Assembly: GCA_030679975.1 (NCBI GenBank) | Contig: JAUXSL010000079.1 | Location: forward strand, 1-37,062 | Direction: 5' to 3' | DNA: 37,062 nucleotides | DNA from: Actinomycetota bacterium | Lineage (GTDB): Bacteria; Actinomycetota; Aquicultoria; CAJVYJ01; JAUVQD01 | Shown here: positions 24,924-34,367 of the stretch, piece by piece | Position numbering within the stretch: position 1 is the stretch's first letter | Layout: each line of letters starts with the position of its first letter | Program-made: the position numbers and the translations under genes | Notes under the pieces: model-generated | Seen by the model: the letters and a program-made list of their open reading frames with translations, nothing else | Database searches by the model: none | Told to the model about the DNA's origin: nothing

Positions 24924-26925
24924 ATTAGTTTCCGCTTACGAACCTAAAGGGGACCAGCCCCGGGCGATAGCCGAACTTGTAGCGGGGACGCGCGCCGGCG
25001 AGCGGTATCAGACGCTGCTCGGCGTCACCGGCTCCGGCAAGACCTTCACCATGGCCAACCTCATCGCCGGCATCGGCAAACCGACTTTAGTGATGGCGCC
25101 GAATAAGACGCTTGCCGCCCAGCTTTGCAGCGAGTTCAAGCAGCTGTTTCCCCAGAACGCGGTCGAATACTTTGTCAGCTATTATGATTATTACCAGCCG
25201 GAAGCGTACATCCCGCACACGGACACATATATAGAAAAAGACGCGTCGATCAACGATGAAATAGATAAACTCCGCCACGCCACGACTTCGGCCGTGCTGT
25301 CGCGCCCCGATGTTGTAGTGGTGGCCAGCGTCTCCTGCATCTACGGGTTGGGGTCGCCGGAGGAATATCTCGGCCAGATGATCTGGTTGCGCAAAGAGGA
25401 ATCGCCCGGCCTTGATTCGACCTTGAGACTGCTTGTCCAGATACAGTACCAGCGCAACGATTATAGTTTAGTGCGCGGCACTTTTAAGGTGCGCGGCGAT
25501 GTTTTAGAGATATTTCCGCCTTACGAAGAAGCGCCGTTTCGGGTGGAATTTTTCGGCGATGCCGTCGAGCGGATACTAAGAGTGGACCCGATCACCGGCG
25601 AAATCTTGGCGGATTTGGACAAACTGGCGGTCTTTCCGGCCTCACACTATGTCGCTTCGCCGGAACGGTTGGAGCGGGCGGTTATCGGCATCGAAGCGGA
25701 GCTGAAAGTTCGCCTGGCTGAACTAGACAAGGACGGTAAGCTGCTTGAGTCACAGCGTCTGGCTATGCGGACCCGCTATGACCTGGAAATGATGCGCGAG
25801 ATAGGCTTTTGCTCCGGGATTGAAAACTATTCCCGCCATTTTGACGGGCGGGCGCCGGGAGAGCCGCCGTTCACGCTGATAGATTACTTCCCGGATGACT
25901 TCCTGGTGATGATCGATGAGTCGCATGTGACCATCCCGCAGGTACATGGGATGTATGGGGGCGATAAATCGCGTAAAGAAACCTTGATCGGCCATGGTTT
26001 CCGGTTGCCTTCGGCTCTGGACAACCGGCCGTTGCGATTCGAGGAATTCATCGCTAAGCTTCCGCAAGCCGTCTTTGTCAGTGCCACGCCGGGTCAATGG
26101 GAGTTGGAAGTTTCCGGCCAAGTGGTCGAGCAGATAATTCGCCCGACCGGCCTGGTCGATCCGGAGGTGAGCGTGCGGCCGATCGAAGGGCAGATAGACG
26201 ACTTGCTTCACGAGATCCGCGGCCGCGTCGCGGCCGGCGAGCGGGTCCTGGTGACAACCCTGACAAAGAAAATGGCTGAGGATTTGACCGACTATCTGCT
26301 CGAGGTCGGGGTGAAGGTGAGATATCTGCACTCGGACGTCGTCACCATGGAGCGGATTGAGATATTGCGAGACCTGCGGTTGGGCAGGTTCGATGTTCTG
26401 GTCGGCATCAATTTGCTGCGCGAGGGGCTGGATTTGCCGGAAGTATCGCTGGTAGCCATCTTGGACGCCGACAAAGAAGGGTTTCTCCGGTCGGACCGGT
26501 CGCTCATCCAGACTATCGGCCGGGCGGCCCGAAACGTCAGCGGCGAAGTCATCATGTATGCCGCCAAGATGACCGATTCGATGAAGCGGGCATTAGATGA
26601 AACCAACAGGCGCCGCGTTAAGCAGGTCGCTTACAACACGGCGAACGGTATCGAGCCGGAGTCTATCCGCAAAGTGGTTGCCGATATAATCCAAGCCACC
26701 GCGCGAGCCGAAGAACCGGGAGCCTACGGGAGCGAAGCCGATATCACCAGCAAGTTGGCGCGGATGCCGCGGGATGAAATAGACCGGCTGGTCCAGGGGC
26801 TGGAAGAAGAGATGCGGCAGGCGGCGGAAGAACTAAACTTCGAATACGCGGCCCAGGTGCGCGACCGGATACAAAGCTTGAGGGAAGATTTGGGGAGGGA
26901 TACCGGGAAGGGCCGGCTGAAATAG
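24913..26925 (+). CDS. uvrB: UvrABC excinuclease subunit B
   Basis: The 670-aa DNA-damage-verification helicase of nucleotide-excision repair has the P-loop GVTGSGKT, the beta-hairpin region [12 protein letters not shown], Walker B MIDESH, and helicase motifs [20 protein letters not shown] and QTIGRAARN. The C-terminal UVR domain (about residues 625-660, [20 protein letters not shown]) contacts UvrC. It is full length and intact. The ATG at 24913 lies inside the end of the transglycosylase gene, behind GCAGGGGC. I saw no clear LexA box. uvrA and uvrC follow within 10 kb. Confidence 0.98.
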   Translation: MDFKLVSAYEPKGDQPRAIAELVAGTRAGERYQTLLGVTGSGKTFTMANLIAGIGKPTLVMAPNKTLAAQLCSEFKQLFPQNAVEYFVSYYDYYQPEAYIPHTDTYIEKDASINDEIDKLRHATTSAVLSRPDVVVVASVSCIYGLGSPEEYLGQMIWLRKEESPGLDSTLRLLVQIQYQRNDYSLVRGTFKVRGDVLEIFPPYEEAPFRVEFFGDAVERILRVDPITGEILADLDKLAVFPASHYVASPERLERAVIGIEAELKVRLAELDKDGKLLESQRLAMRTRYDLEMMREIGFCSGIENYSRHFDGRAPGEPPFTLIDYFPDDFLVMIDESHVTIPQVHGMYGGDKSRKETLIGHGFRLPSALDNRPLRFEEFIAKLPQAVFVSATPGQWELEVSGQVVEQIIRPTGLVDPEVSVRPIEGQIDDLLHEIRGRVAAGERVLVTTLTKKMAEDLTDYLLEVGVKVRYLHSDVVTMERIEILRDLRLGRFDVLVGINLLREGLDLPEVSLVAILDADKEGFLRSDRSLIQTIGRAARNVSGEVIMYAAKMTDSMKRALDETNRRRVKQVAYNTANGIEPESIRKVVADIIQATARAEEPGAYGSEADITSKLARMPRDEIDRLVQGLEEEMRQAAEELNFEYAAQVRDRIQSLREDLGRDTGKGRLK

Positions 26926-26927
26926 AT

Positions 26928-26968
26928 TTAACACACATGAAACATTATAGTGTTACCATGCTGGAAAA
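26928..26968 (+). promoter_or_regulatory. Putative GlnR operator and -10 box upstream of glnA
   Basis: The streptomycete GlnR box is roughly gTnAC-N6-GaAAC repeated twice. Here TTAAC (26928-26932), 6 nt and GAAAC (26939-26943) match the first half, and GTTAC (26952-26956), 6-7 nt and GGAAAA (26963-26968) match the second. The half-sites are 24 bp apart instead of the usual 22. A TATAGT (26946-26951), a possible -10, lies between them, with no good -35, as expected for an activator-dependent promoter. The downstream operon encodes a GlnR homologue, which supports the call. Confidence 0.45.
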
Positions 26969-26988
26969 GACGATGTTAAGGAGAGTCG

Positions 26989-28320
26989 ATGGCGATCAGA
27001 AAAGATGAGGAATTCGTTTTAAAAACCGTGCGGGACCAGGACATTAAGTTTATCCGGTTTTGGTTTACCGATGTCCTTGGGTTCATGAAGAGCTTCGCGA
27101 TCACGCCGGCGGAACTGGAAGCCGCTTTTTCCGAAGGCATGGGCTTCGACGGCTCATCGATAGAGGGTTTTACACGGATAGAAGAGTCGGACATGATCGC
27201 CAAGCCGGACCCAAGCACTTTCGCGGTCTTGCCCTGGCGCCCATCGGAACAAGGCGTGGCCCGTATGTTCTGTGACGTCATGAACCCGGACGGCACTCCC
27301 TTTGACGGCGACCCGCGCTACGTTTTGCGGCGCAATCTGGAGCGGGCGGCCAAGCTCGGCTACACGATGTATGTCGGCCCCGAATTGGAGTTCTTCTATT
27401 TCGAGGACAGCAAAGGGACGGAAACTTTGGACGAAGGCGGATATTTCGACTTGACGCCGCTCGATCTGGCGACAGACCATCGGCGCAAGACGGTCTTCGC
27501 CCTGGAGGCAATGGGGATACCGGTCGAGTACAGTCATCACGAGGTGGCCCCGAGCCAGCACGAGATAGACCTTCGCTACGCGGATGCCCTCAGCATGGCC
27601 GACAATGTCATGACCTATCGGCTCGCGGTAAAAGAGATCGCTCAGGAAGCGGGAATATACGCCACTTTTATGCCGAAGCCGATCTTCGGTCAAAACGGCA
27701 GCGGCATGCATGTACATCAATCCCTGTTCAAGGGCGACAGCAATGCTTTCTTTGACGGCGACGACGAATACAATCTTTCAAAAGACGGCAAGGGGTATAT
27801 CGCCGGCGTCCTGAAGCACGCTCGCGAGATGACCGCCGTCTGCAACCAGTGGGTAAACTCCTATAAACGCCTGGTGCCCGGTTATGAAGCGCCGGTATAT
27901 ATCTGCTGGTCGCGCCGGAATCGCTCGGCTCTGGTCAGGATGCCTATGTATAAGCCGGGCAAAGAGCAGGCGACTCGCGTGGAGCTGCGCAGCCCCGACC
28001 CGGCCTGCAATCCGTATCTGGCTTTCTCCGTCATGCTCGCCGCCGGCTTGGAAGGAATCGAAAAAGGTTATGAGCTTCCGTCGGAAGCGACAAACAATAT
28101 CTATGAGATGACTCCGGCTGAACGGGCCAAAGCCGGCATAAACAGCCTTCCCGAAGACCTGCATGAAGCCATTAATCTGGCCGAGAAAAGCGAGTTATTG
28201 AAGAAAGCGCTTGGCGACCATGTCCATGAGTACTTCATCCGGAACAAAAGGGCCGAATGGGATGCGTACAAGGCTCAAGTAAGCCAGTTTGAGTTGGATA
28301 AGTATCTGTCTACGCTGTGA
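26989..28320 (+). CDS. glnA: Glutamine synthetase, type I
   Basis: The 443-aa enzyme makes glutamine from glutamate, ammonia and ATP, the main entry of nitrogen. Signature segments are FTDVLGFMKSFAI, GMGFDGSSIEGF, the metal and glutamate site SHHEVAPSQHEID, the ATP-loop FGQNGSGMHVHQSL and RVELRSPDPACNPYLAFS. The length, and the absence of the extra ~25-residue segment of the beta type, fit the GSI-alpha class, as in Bacillus and Thermotoga; I see no adenylylation-site context (NLYxLPP). The ATG follows AAGGAGAG. The stop overlaps the glnR-like gene (GTGA), so enzyme and regulator are coupled. Confidence 0.97.
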   Translation: MAIRKDEEFVLKTVRDQDIKFIRFWFTDVLGFMKSFAITPAELEAAFSEGMGFDGSSIEGFTRIEESDMIAKPDPSTFAVLPWRPSEQGVARMFCDVMNPDGTPFDGDPRYVLRRNLERAAKLGYTMYVGPELEFFYFEDSKGTETLDEGGYFDLTPLDLATDHRRKTVFALEAMGIPVEYSHHEVAPSQHEIDLRYADALSMADNVMTYRLAVKEIAQEAGIYATFMPKPIFGQNGSGMHVHQSLFKGDSNAFFDGDDEYNLSKDGKGYIAGVLKHAREMTAVCNQWVNSYKRLVPGYEAPVYICWSRRNRSALVRMPMYKPGKEQATRVELRSPDPACNPYLAFSVMLAAGLEGIEKGYELPSEATNNIYEMTPAERAKAGINSLPEDLHEAINLAEKSELLKKALGDHVHEYFIRNKRAEWDAYKAQVSQFELDKYLSTL

Positions 28321-28934
28321 CCAAAGTAGCGATTTTCAGCGCCAGTGCGGATAGGCAAGACGACCTGATCGCTAAAGTAAAGAGCGGTGGGTACGAGCCG
28401 ACGACCGGGAGCGGCGATATCCTTTTGGTCGACGCTCTTACAGACGAGGCGGCGGCGCTCGAGCGAGCCCGGTCGGTGAAAGACGGCGAAGGGGCGCCGG
28501 TCGTAATGGTCATGGGCGCGTCGCAGCAGCTCAACCCGGAGCTGATGGAGTGCGTTGACGATTTTGTCATCGAGCCGTTCAGCGCCGGCGAGCTTTGGCT
28601 GAGGCTGAAGCGGTTGACGGCGGCAGACGGCGAAACAAAAACAATACACATAGACGGCCTGGTAATCCACCCCGATACTTATGAGGCTTTACTCGACGGC
28701 ACGCCGCTCAATCTCACCTATAAAGAATACGAGTTGCTCAAGTTTTTGGCGAGCCGTCCCGGTCGTGTCTGGGACCGTCAGACTTTGCTTAACAAGATAT
28801 GGGAGTACGACTATTTCGGCGGCACCCGCACCGTCGATGTCCACATCCGCCGCCTCCGCTCCAAGCTCGGCCGTTACGCCGACCTGATTCAAACAGTGCG
28901 GCAGGTAGGCTATAAGTTCAGCAAGAACTTCTAG
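28317..28934 (+). CDS. glnR: Atypical OmpR-family regulator, GlnR-like
   Basis: The 205-aa product has a degenerate receiver domain (residues 1 to about 100). The acidic pocket after beta-1 is missing ([10 protein letters not shown]), the conserved Lys near beta-5 is Glu (DDFVIEPF), but an Asp remains in GDILLVDA (D39). The C-terminal winged helix (about 105-205) reads [19 protein letters not shown] and [18 protein letters not shown]. From memory this closely matches streptomycete GlnR, which also has an ILVDG remnant and the same [13 protein letters not shown] block, and controls nitrogen genes without phosphorylation by a partner kinase. No histidine kinase is adjacent. The GTG start overlaps the glnA stop by 4 bp. 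Confidence 0.85.
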   Translation: MTKVAIFSASADRQDDLIAKVKSGGYEPTTGSGDILLVDALTDEAAALERARSVKDGEGAPVVMVMGASQQLNPELMECVDDFVIEPFSAGELWLRLKRLTAADGETKTIHIDGLVIHPDTYEALLDGTPLNLTYKEYELLKFLASRPGRVWDRQTLLNKIWEYDYFGGTRTVDVHIRRLRSKLGRYADLIQTVRQVGYKFSKNF

Positions 28935-28952
28935 AGCAGGGCGTTCGTCTGC

Positions 28953-28972
28953 CCCCGTATCGACGTACGGGG
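28953..28972. other. Hairpin between glnR and uvrA
   Basis: CCCCGTA, a 6-nt loop and TACGGGG form a perfect 7-bp stem 20 bp after the glnR stop. No T-tract follows, so it is at best a weak or factor-assisted terminator. The rest of the 166-bp gap contains the uvrA -10 region and otherwise nothing that I can assign. Confidence 0.4.
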
Positions 28973-29058
28973 CAAGCTTGCATCTGGGGCTTTGGGTCGC
29001 GTTCTCATATACACTGCTCTCATCCCGTCCATACCGCTTATGTCCGCTCCCCGCTTGA

Positions 29059-29067
29059 TGATATAAT
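29059..29067 (+). promoter_or_regulatory. Extended -10 promoter of uvrA
   Basis: TGATATAAT is a perfect extended -10 (TG, one base, TATAAT); no good -35 is seen. Transcription would start near 29074, about 27 nt before the GTG. Just downstream, TCTAAG (29067-29072) and CTTAGA (29085-29090) form an inverted repeat that could be an operator or a leader hairpin. It does not resemble a LexA site. Confidence 0.5.
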
Positions 29068-29100
29068 CTAAGTTTCCGAAAAATCTTAGAGGTAGGCTGT

Positions 29101-31980
29101 GTGACGCAAGACAAAATCGTCATCAAAGGCGCGCGCGAACATAATTTAAAGAATGTAAACCTGGAGCTGCCCCGGGACAAGCTGATCGTCATGACGGGGC
29201 TCTCCGGCTCAGGCAAATCGTCGCTTGCGTTCGACACCATCTACGCCGAGGGCCAGCGACGCTATGTCGAGTCGCTCTCGTCGTATGCCCGCCAATTCCT
29301 GGGCCAGATGGAAAAACCGGATGTCGATCACATCGACGGCCTGTCACCGGCGGTTTCCATCGACCAAAAAACGACCAGTCGCAACCCGCGCTCGACTGTC
29401 GGGACGGTGACGGAAGTCTATGACTATCTGCGCTTACTTTACGCCCGCGTCGGCATTCCCCATTGCGTCCAGTGCGGACGTCCCATCGCCAAGCAATCGG
29501 CACAGCAGATAATCGACCAGGTAATGGCGGTGCCCGAGGGGACGAAATTCCAGGTCATGGCGCCGTTGGTCAAGGGGCGCAAGGGCGAGTTTCGCAAGAT
29601 TTTCGATAATCTGCGCCGCGAGGGATTTGCCCGGGTCAAGGTTGACGGAGAGGTCCGTCTGCTCGAAGAAGCCATCAAACTGGACAAGAATTATAAACAC
29701 ACGATCGAAGTTATCATCGACCGCCTGGTGATGAAGGCCGACATCAAGAGGCGACTGGCCGACTCTATCGAGCTGGCGCTGAAGTTGGCTGAAGGGGCGG
29801 TCGATATAGAGTTGCTGGACGGCGACGCCACGCGTGTCATGTCTTTTTCGGAGCATTTCGCCTGTTTGGATTGCGGCATCAGCTTCGAGGAGTTGGCGCC
29901 CCGCCAGTTCTCCTTCAACAGTCCGTACGGGGCCTGTCCGGAATGTACCGGTCTCGGCAACCGTCCGGAAATCGATCCGGAGCTAATCATCGCAAGCTCC
30001 GATCTGACAATTGACGAAGGTGTCATCCACCCGTTTACCGGCAAGCACAACTATTATCCTAAATTGATGGCGGCCCTGGCCCGGGTGGCGGGCTTCAGCA
30101 CTAAAGTCCCCTGGGGGTCCTTAAGCCCGGAACACAGACACCTGGTCCTTTACGGCGAACCGCGGACCACTGTTCAGCTGCGCTATATCGACAGCGATGA
30201 TGCGAGCCACGCTTACCGCACCACCTACGAGGGAGTCATCCCCAATTTGATGCGTCGATTCAAGGAGACCGAATCCGATTACGCCCGGGACCGTCTCAGT
30301 CAGTATATGAGGGTGACGGAGTGCCCGGCTTGCCGTGGAACGAGGCTTAAGCCGGCCAGTCTGGCGGTGACGGTCAACGGCAAGAACATAAACGAACTCT
30401 GCCGGCTGCCGATAACGGCCTCGCTGGCCTTTACGGACGGCCTTCAAGCGGCGCTCTCCGAGCGCGAGTTGATGATCGCCGCCCGGATACTCAAAGAGAT
30501 CAAAGAACGGTTAAGGTTTCTCGTAGATGTCGGTTTAGACTACCTGACGCTGGAGCGGGCCGCCGCGACGCTCTCGGGCGGCGAAGCCCAACGCATTCGC
30601 TTGGCCACACAGATAGGTTCCGGCCTGATGGGCGTCTTGTACATCCTCGACGAACCTACGATCGGCTTACACCAGCGGGACAACGCCCGGTTGATAGCGA
30701 CCTTAAAGCGCCTGCGGGATTTGGGAAACACGCTGATAGTCGTCGAACACGATGAGGCGACCATCAGAGCGGCGGACTATGTCGTCGACATCGGTCCGGG
30801 CGCCGGGGAACACGGCGGTGCTATCATCGCTGTCGGCACGCCGGCCGAGATTATCAAAAACAAAGCTTCAATCACCGGTCAATACCTGGCGGGTAAAGTT
30901 TCTATTCCTGTTCCCGCGACGAGGCGGGCGGGCAATGGCAAGCGCTTGGTGATCAGAGGCGCCGCCGAGCATAATCTCAAAGAGATAGACGTTGAACTAC
31001 CGCTGGCCAAGCTGATCTGCGTCACCGGCGTCTCCGGTTCCGGCAAGAGCACCTTAGTCAGCGACATCCTGGCTAAAGCCTTGGCCGTCGCGGTCTATAA
31101 GTCGCGCGTCAAGCCCGGCCGCTTCGAGGCGCTGGAGGGGATTCAAAACATCGATAAGGTCGTGGAGATAGACCAGTCCCCGATCGGTCGCACCCCCAGG
31201 TCGAATCCGGCCACATACAGCGGGGTCTTTAGCGACATCAGAACGGTTTTTACCACCACAAAGGAAGCTAAGGTCCGGGGCTATAAGCCCGGCCGGTTCA
31301 GTTTCAACGTCAAGGGCGGGCGATGCGAGGCCTGCCGGGGCGACGGCACCATCAAGATAGAGATGCATTTTTTGCCGGATATCTTCGTCCCCTGCGAGGT
31401 TTGCAAGGGTAAGCGCTACAACGAGGAGACGCTGGAAGTCAAATTCAAGGCTAAGAACATCGCCGAGGTCCTGGATATGTCGGTCGAGGAAGCCGTCGGT
31501 TTCTTTGCCAATATCCCTACCATCAAGAGACGGTTGACGACTCTGTTCGATGTCGGTTTGGGCTATATTAAGCTGGGCCAACCGGCGCCGACTCTCTCCG
31601 GCGGGGAGGCCCAACGGGTAAAACTGGCCTCGGAATTAAGCCGGGTCGCTACCGGATGCACCTTCTATATCCTCGATGAACCGACCACCGGTCTGCACTT
31701 CGCCGATGCGGCCAAGCTTTTAAGTGTCTTGCAGCGTCTAGTGGATAGCGGCAACACAGTCCTTGTCATCGAGCACAATCTGGATATCATTAAGAGCGCG
31801 GACCATATTATCGACCTGGGCCCCGAGGGCGGGGACCGCGGCGGCCGGATCGTCGCCAGCGGCACGCCCGAGGAGATCGCGGCGCATAAGAAATCGTATA
31901 CGGGTCGGTATTTAAAGCCGCACTTAAACGTGTCATTCCCGCGAAAGCGGGAATCTGTGGAACGGGAGACCAAATGCTGA
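29101..31980 (+). CDS. uvrA: UvrABC excinuclease subunit A
   Basis: The 959-aa ATPase recognises DNA damage and loads UvrB. It has two ABC modules: Walker [13 protein letters not shown] and [10 protein letters not shown], signatures LSGGEAQRI and LSGGEAQRV, and Walker [13 protein letters not shown] and [12 protein letters not shown]. Zinc-finger cysteines lie in CLDC...CPEC and in CEACRGDG...CEVC. The GTG at 29101 has GAGGT upstream. The true family end is around TGRYLKPHL. The last 16 residues here (from [10 protein letters not shown]) are encoded by an inserted dispersed repeat and its flank, so the stop now overlaps the hisG start by 7 bp. The enzyme itself looks intact. Confidence 0.98.
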   Translation: MTQDKIVIKGAREHNLKNVNLELPRDKLIVMTGLSGSGKSSLAFDTIYAEGQRRYVESLSSYARQFLGQMEKPDVDHIDGLSPAVSIDQKTTSRNPRSTVGTVTEVYDYLRLLYARVGIPHCVQCGRPIAKQSAQQIIDQVMAVPEGTKFQVMAPLVKGRKGEFRKIFDNLRREGFARVKVDGEVRLLEEAIKLDKNYKHTIEVIIDRLVMKADIKRRLADSIELALKLAEGAVDIELLDGDATRVMSFSEHFACLDCGISFEELAPRQFSFNSPYGACPECTGLGNRPEIDPELIIASSDLTIDEGVIHPFTGKHNYYPKLMAALARVAGFSTKVPWGSLSPEHRHLVLYGEPRTTVQLRYIDSDDASHAYRTTYEGVIPNLMRRFKETESDYARDRLSQYMRVTECPACRGTRLKPASLAVTVNGKNINELCRLPITASLAFTDGLQAALSERELMIAARILKEIKERLRFLVDVGLDYLTLERAAATLSGGEAQRIRLATQIGSGLMGVLYILDEPTIGLHQRDNARLIATLKRLRDLGNTLIVVEHDEATIRAADYVVDIGPGAGEHGGAIIAVGTPAEIIKNKASITGQYLAGKVSIPVPATRRAGNGKRLVIRGAAEHNLKEIDVELPLAKLICVTGVSGSGKSTLVSDILAKALAVAVYKSRVKPGRFEALEGIQNIDKVVEIDQSPIGRTPRSNPATYSGVFSDIRTVFTTTKEAKVRGYKPGRFSFNVKGGRCEACRGDGTIKIEMHFLPDIFVPCEVCKGKRYNEETLEVKFKAKNIAEVLDMSVEEAVGFFANIPTIKRRLTTLFDVGLGYIKLGQPAPTLSGGEAQRVKLASELSRVATGCTFYILDEPTTGLHFADAAKLLSVLQRLVDSGNTVLVIEHNLDIIKSADHIIDLGPEGGDRGGRIVASGTPEEIAAHKKSYTGRYLKPHLNVSFPRKRESVERETKC
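31931..31955 (+). repeat. Dispersed GNRA-hairpin repeat, copy 6, within the uvrA 3' end
   Basis: TGTCATTCCCGC, loop GAAA, GCGGGAATC. The stem is perfect. It is translated in the uvrA frame as SFPRKRES and lies about 20 bp before the hisG start codon, so it could also form a hairpin near the hisG ribosome-binding site (GGGAG at 31964-31968). Confidence 0.9.
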
Positions 31981-32846
31981 GCATAGCCATACCGAAAGGG
32001 AGCCTTGAAGAGCAGACCCTGCTGTTGTTTGCCCAAGCCGACCTGGAGATAAAGAAGAGCGCCCGGGAATATAATCCGGTCGTTAACGATCCGCGCATCA
32101 CCAAGGTCAAGATATTGAGGCCGCAGGAGATTCCGACTTATGTCGAAGAGGGTTATTTTGACATCGGTATATCCGGCCGCGATTGTATAACCGAAGGTGG
32201 CGCCGATGTCGTTGAAGTCGCCGATATGCCTTACGCCAAGACCGGCACCGGCAAATTAAAAATGGTCATCGCCGTCCCCGAGGGCTCAAAGGTAAACGAG
32301 CCGAAAGATATCGTCCCCGGCAGCCGCGTTTCGACGGAATTTCCCAAAACTACCCAGAAGTACTTCGATGAGCTGGGCATATCCGTGAACATCTTTTTTT
32401 CCTATGGCGCTACCGAGGCCAAAGTACCGGAGCTGATGGACGTCATAGTCGATCTGACGGAAACCGGTCAGACCTTGCGGCGCAACCACCTTAAAATAAT
32501 CGGGGTCATTCTTGAATCGACAACTAAGCTGATAGCCAACAAGGCCGCTTGGGCGGACCCGGTCAAACGCAATGCCATCGAGGAGATAAGGACCCTGTTG
32601 CTCGGGGTGATCGACGCCCGCGGAAAAGTCTTAATATCGATGAACGTGCCGGCCGGCCGTCTCGAGGCTGTCATCGCGGCGCTCCCGGCGATGAAAAATC
32701 CGACGGTTGCTCAACTGTATAATTCCGACTATCTGGAAGTAACCACAGTCGTTGAAAAAAGCCAGGTCAATCTGCTGGTCCCGGAGCTGAAAGCCCAAGG
32801 GGCCGAGGATATTCTGGAGCTGGCGATATCTAAGATAGTCAGGTAG
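31974..32846 (+). CDS. hisG: ATP phosphoribosyltransferase, long form (HisG)
   Basis: The 290-aa enzyme catalyses the first step of histidine synthesis, ATP plus PRPP to PR-ATP. The catalytic part opens [15 protein letters not shown] and contains [18 protein letters not shown] and the PRPP loop [15 protein letters not shown]. The C-terminal ~80 residues (from about [19 protein letters not shown]) form the ACT-like regulatory domain, so this is the HisZ-independent, histidine-inhibited long form. No other his gene is present. The ATG at 31974 follows GGGAG and overlaps the uvrA stop. The 3' end overlaps the convergent phosphatase gene by 8 bp. Confidence 0.95.
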   Translation: MLSIAIPKGSLEEQTLLLFAQADLEIKKSAREYNPVVNDPRITKVKILRPQEIPTYVEEGYFDIGISGRDCITEGGADVVEVADMPYAKTGTGKLKMVIAVPEGSKVNEPKDIVPGSRVSTEFPKTTQKYFDELGISVNIFFSYGATEAKVPELMDVIVDLTETGQTLRRNHLKIIGVILESTTKLIANKAAWADPVKRNAIEEIRTLLLGVIDARGKVLISMNVPAGRLEAVIAALPAMKNPTVAQLYNSDYLEVTTVVEKSQVNLLVPELKAQGAEDILELAISKIVR

Positions 32847-34323
32847 ACTCGTCAGTCAGTTCGATTCCGAGCAACGTTATATCGTCGGCCAGCGGCCCAT
32901 TGCTAAAATCCACGGCTTTTTGGAGCAGCTCATTGGTGATGAGCTCAATCCCGAGTTCGGAGTGTTTATCCAACCAGTCGACAATTGTCTCTATTCTCAA
33001 AAACCGGCCTTCTTTATCCCGGACGTCATGCAAGCCGTCCGTATAAAGTATAAGTCTATCCCCGGGGCTTAACATCATTAATTGCGACGTCGGGTCGAAC
33101 AACTCGATACTGATGCCAAGCGGCAAATTTGCCGGGCTTGGCAGGATGGTCCAGCGGGCATTCTTGGCATTGAAATATAAAGGCGGCTCGTGCCCGCAAT
33201 TTATGTAGACAAAGCGTTTGCTCTTCAGCGATAGCTGTGCGGACAAGAGAGTAATAAAATCGGTGGCGCCGAAACGATTAGCCACCGTCTTGTTGGTCTT
33301 ACGCAGGATATTCTCGATAGTACTGGAAAACTTCGGTTCGGATCGGATAGTGCTCATCCCGACGGTGGCCAGCAAGGCGCCCGGCACGCCCTTGCCCGAA
33401 GCGTCGGCGATTAGCAACCTAATCTCATCTTTGAATTGATAGAAATCGAACCAATCGCCGCCAACCAGCTTGGCGTAGGCCTGTCTGGCGTAGATTCGCA
33501 CGCCGGGAGCCCGCAGTTCGTTTTGGGGTAACAGGCGCCGCTGTATTTCCGAGGCAGTCTCCTCCTCTTGGCGCAGTTTGGAAAAGAGTTGATTAAACGA
33601 AGTCGCTAGATCTTCGATCTCATCGCTTGTCTTAATCTCAAACTGATAATCCGTATCGCCGGCCGAGATCTTTTCGACGCCCCGGTGAAGCTCAATGATG
33701 GGTCTGGCCACAAACCTGGTGACTAAATAGGCGGTTCCCGTGCCGGCTATGAGAATAACCAGCGATCCGAGCAACAGTCCTGCCTCAACGTAACGAACGG
33801 CTGCGGATTCAAGCAAGATATGCCTGGCTTCTTGCTCATTAAAATAGCTCCAGTCAGCAATAAGACCATGTATTTCATTGAGTCGACGATTGATTTCCAC
33901 CGTGGCCGTTGACCGGGCCTTTAAGCTGATTTTAGAGCCCGGCGGGCCAAACTTGTCGACAAGCGCCTTTATTCCTTCATGATTTACCCGGATCACGTGC
34001 ACGTACCATTTGTCCCGCTCAAGCAAAGTGGGTATTTTGCTAAGAGTGGCTAAAGCTCCTTCCGTGATGCTTACTTCGTCGGAAAATTGATTAAGTTCTT
34101 GCTGATTACCGGAAGACAGCCATAACTTGGCTGTCGGACCTTCTTTTTCGAAGGCATTATTGACTTGGTTGAGCGCGTGAAACTCTAAGACAATATTGGC
34201 GCTTTCGTAGGTTAGACGGCGTAAGTTCACCAGGCTGACATATGCCAAGGCGATCATACTGAAAGTAATAGACAGAAGGATCACTGAAACGATCCTGACC
34301 TTTTGCTTGATCCCTAATCGCAT
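32839..34323 (-). CDS. Membrane sensor with HAMP and SpoIIE/PP2C-type phosphatase domain (RsbU-like)
   Basis: The 494-aa product has a transmembrane helix at about residues 11-32, an extracellular helical sensor region of about 33-178, and a second helix at about 179-202. A HAMP linker follows at about 203-256 (ARPIIELHRGVEKISAGDTD), then a SpoIIE-type phosphatase domain at about 290-490. The metal-binding motifs are present: VGGDWFDFY, ADASGKGVPGAL, LYTDGLHD and ADDITLL. Such proteins dephosphorylate anti-sigma-factor antagonists in partner-switching pathways (RsbV/RsbW type), but no antagonist, kinase or sigma gene is nearby. The ATG at 34323 has a near-ideal AGGAGGT upstream. It is divergent from uvrC. 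Confidence 0.93.
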   Translation of the reverse strand: MRLGIKQKVRIVSVILLSITFSMIALAYVSLVNLRRLTYESANIVLEFHALNQVNNAFEKEGPTAKLWLSSGNQQELNQFSDEVSITEGALATLSKIPTLLERDKWYVHVIRVNHEGIKALVDKFGPPGSKISLKARSTATVEINRRLNEIHGLIADWSYFNEQEARHILLESAAVRYVEAGLLLGSLVILIAGTGTAYLVTRFVARPIIELHRGVEKISAGDTDYQFEIKTSDEIEDLATSFNQLFSKLRQEEETASEIQRRLLPQNELRAPGVRIYARQAYAKLVGGDWFDFYQFKDEIRLLIADASGKGVPGALLATVGMSTIRSEPKFSSTIENILRKTNKTVANRFGATDFITLLSAQLSLKSKRFVYINCGHEPPLYFNAKNARWTILPSPANLPLGISIELFDPTSQLMMLSPGDRLILYTDGLHDVRDKEGRFLRIETIVDWLDKHSELGIELITNELLQKAVDFSNGPLADDITLLGIELTDEST

Positions 34324-34367
34324 CTCGGCTACCTCCTATCTAAACACCATGCTAAAATCTGGTGGTT

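Noticed and set aside
28953-28972. Intrinsic terminator after glnR
   Set aside because: The stem is good, but no T-tract follows on either strand, so I list it only as a hairpin.
29067-29090. LexA (SOS) box upstream of uvrA
   Set aside because: The TCTAAG/CTTAGA inverted repeat does not match the actinobacterial/Gram-positive CGAAC-N4-GTTCG pattern.
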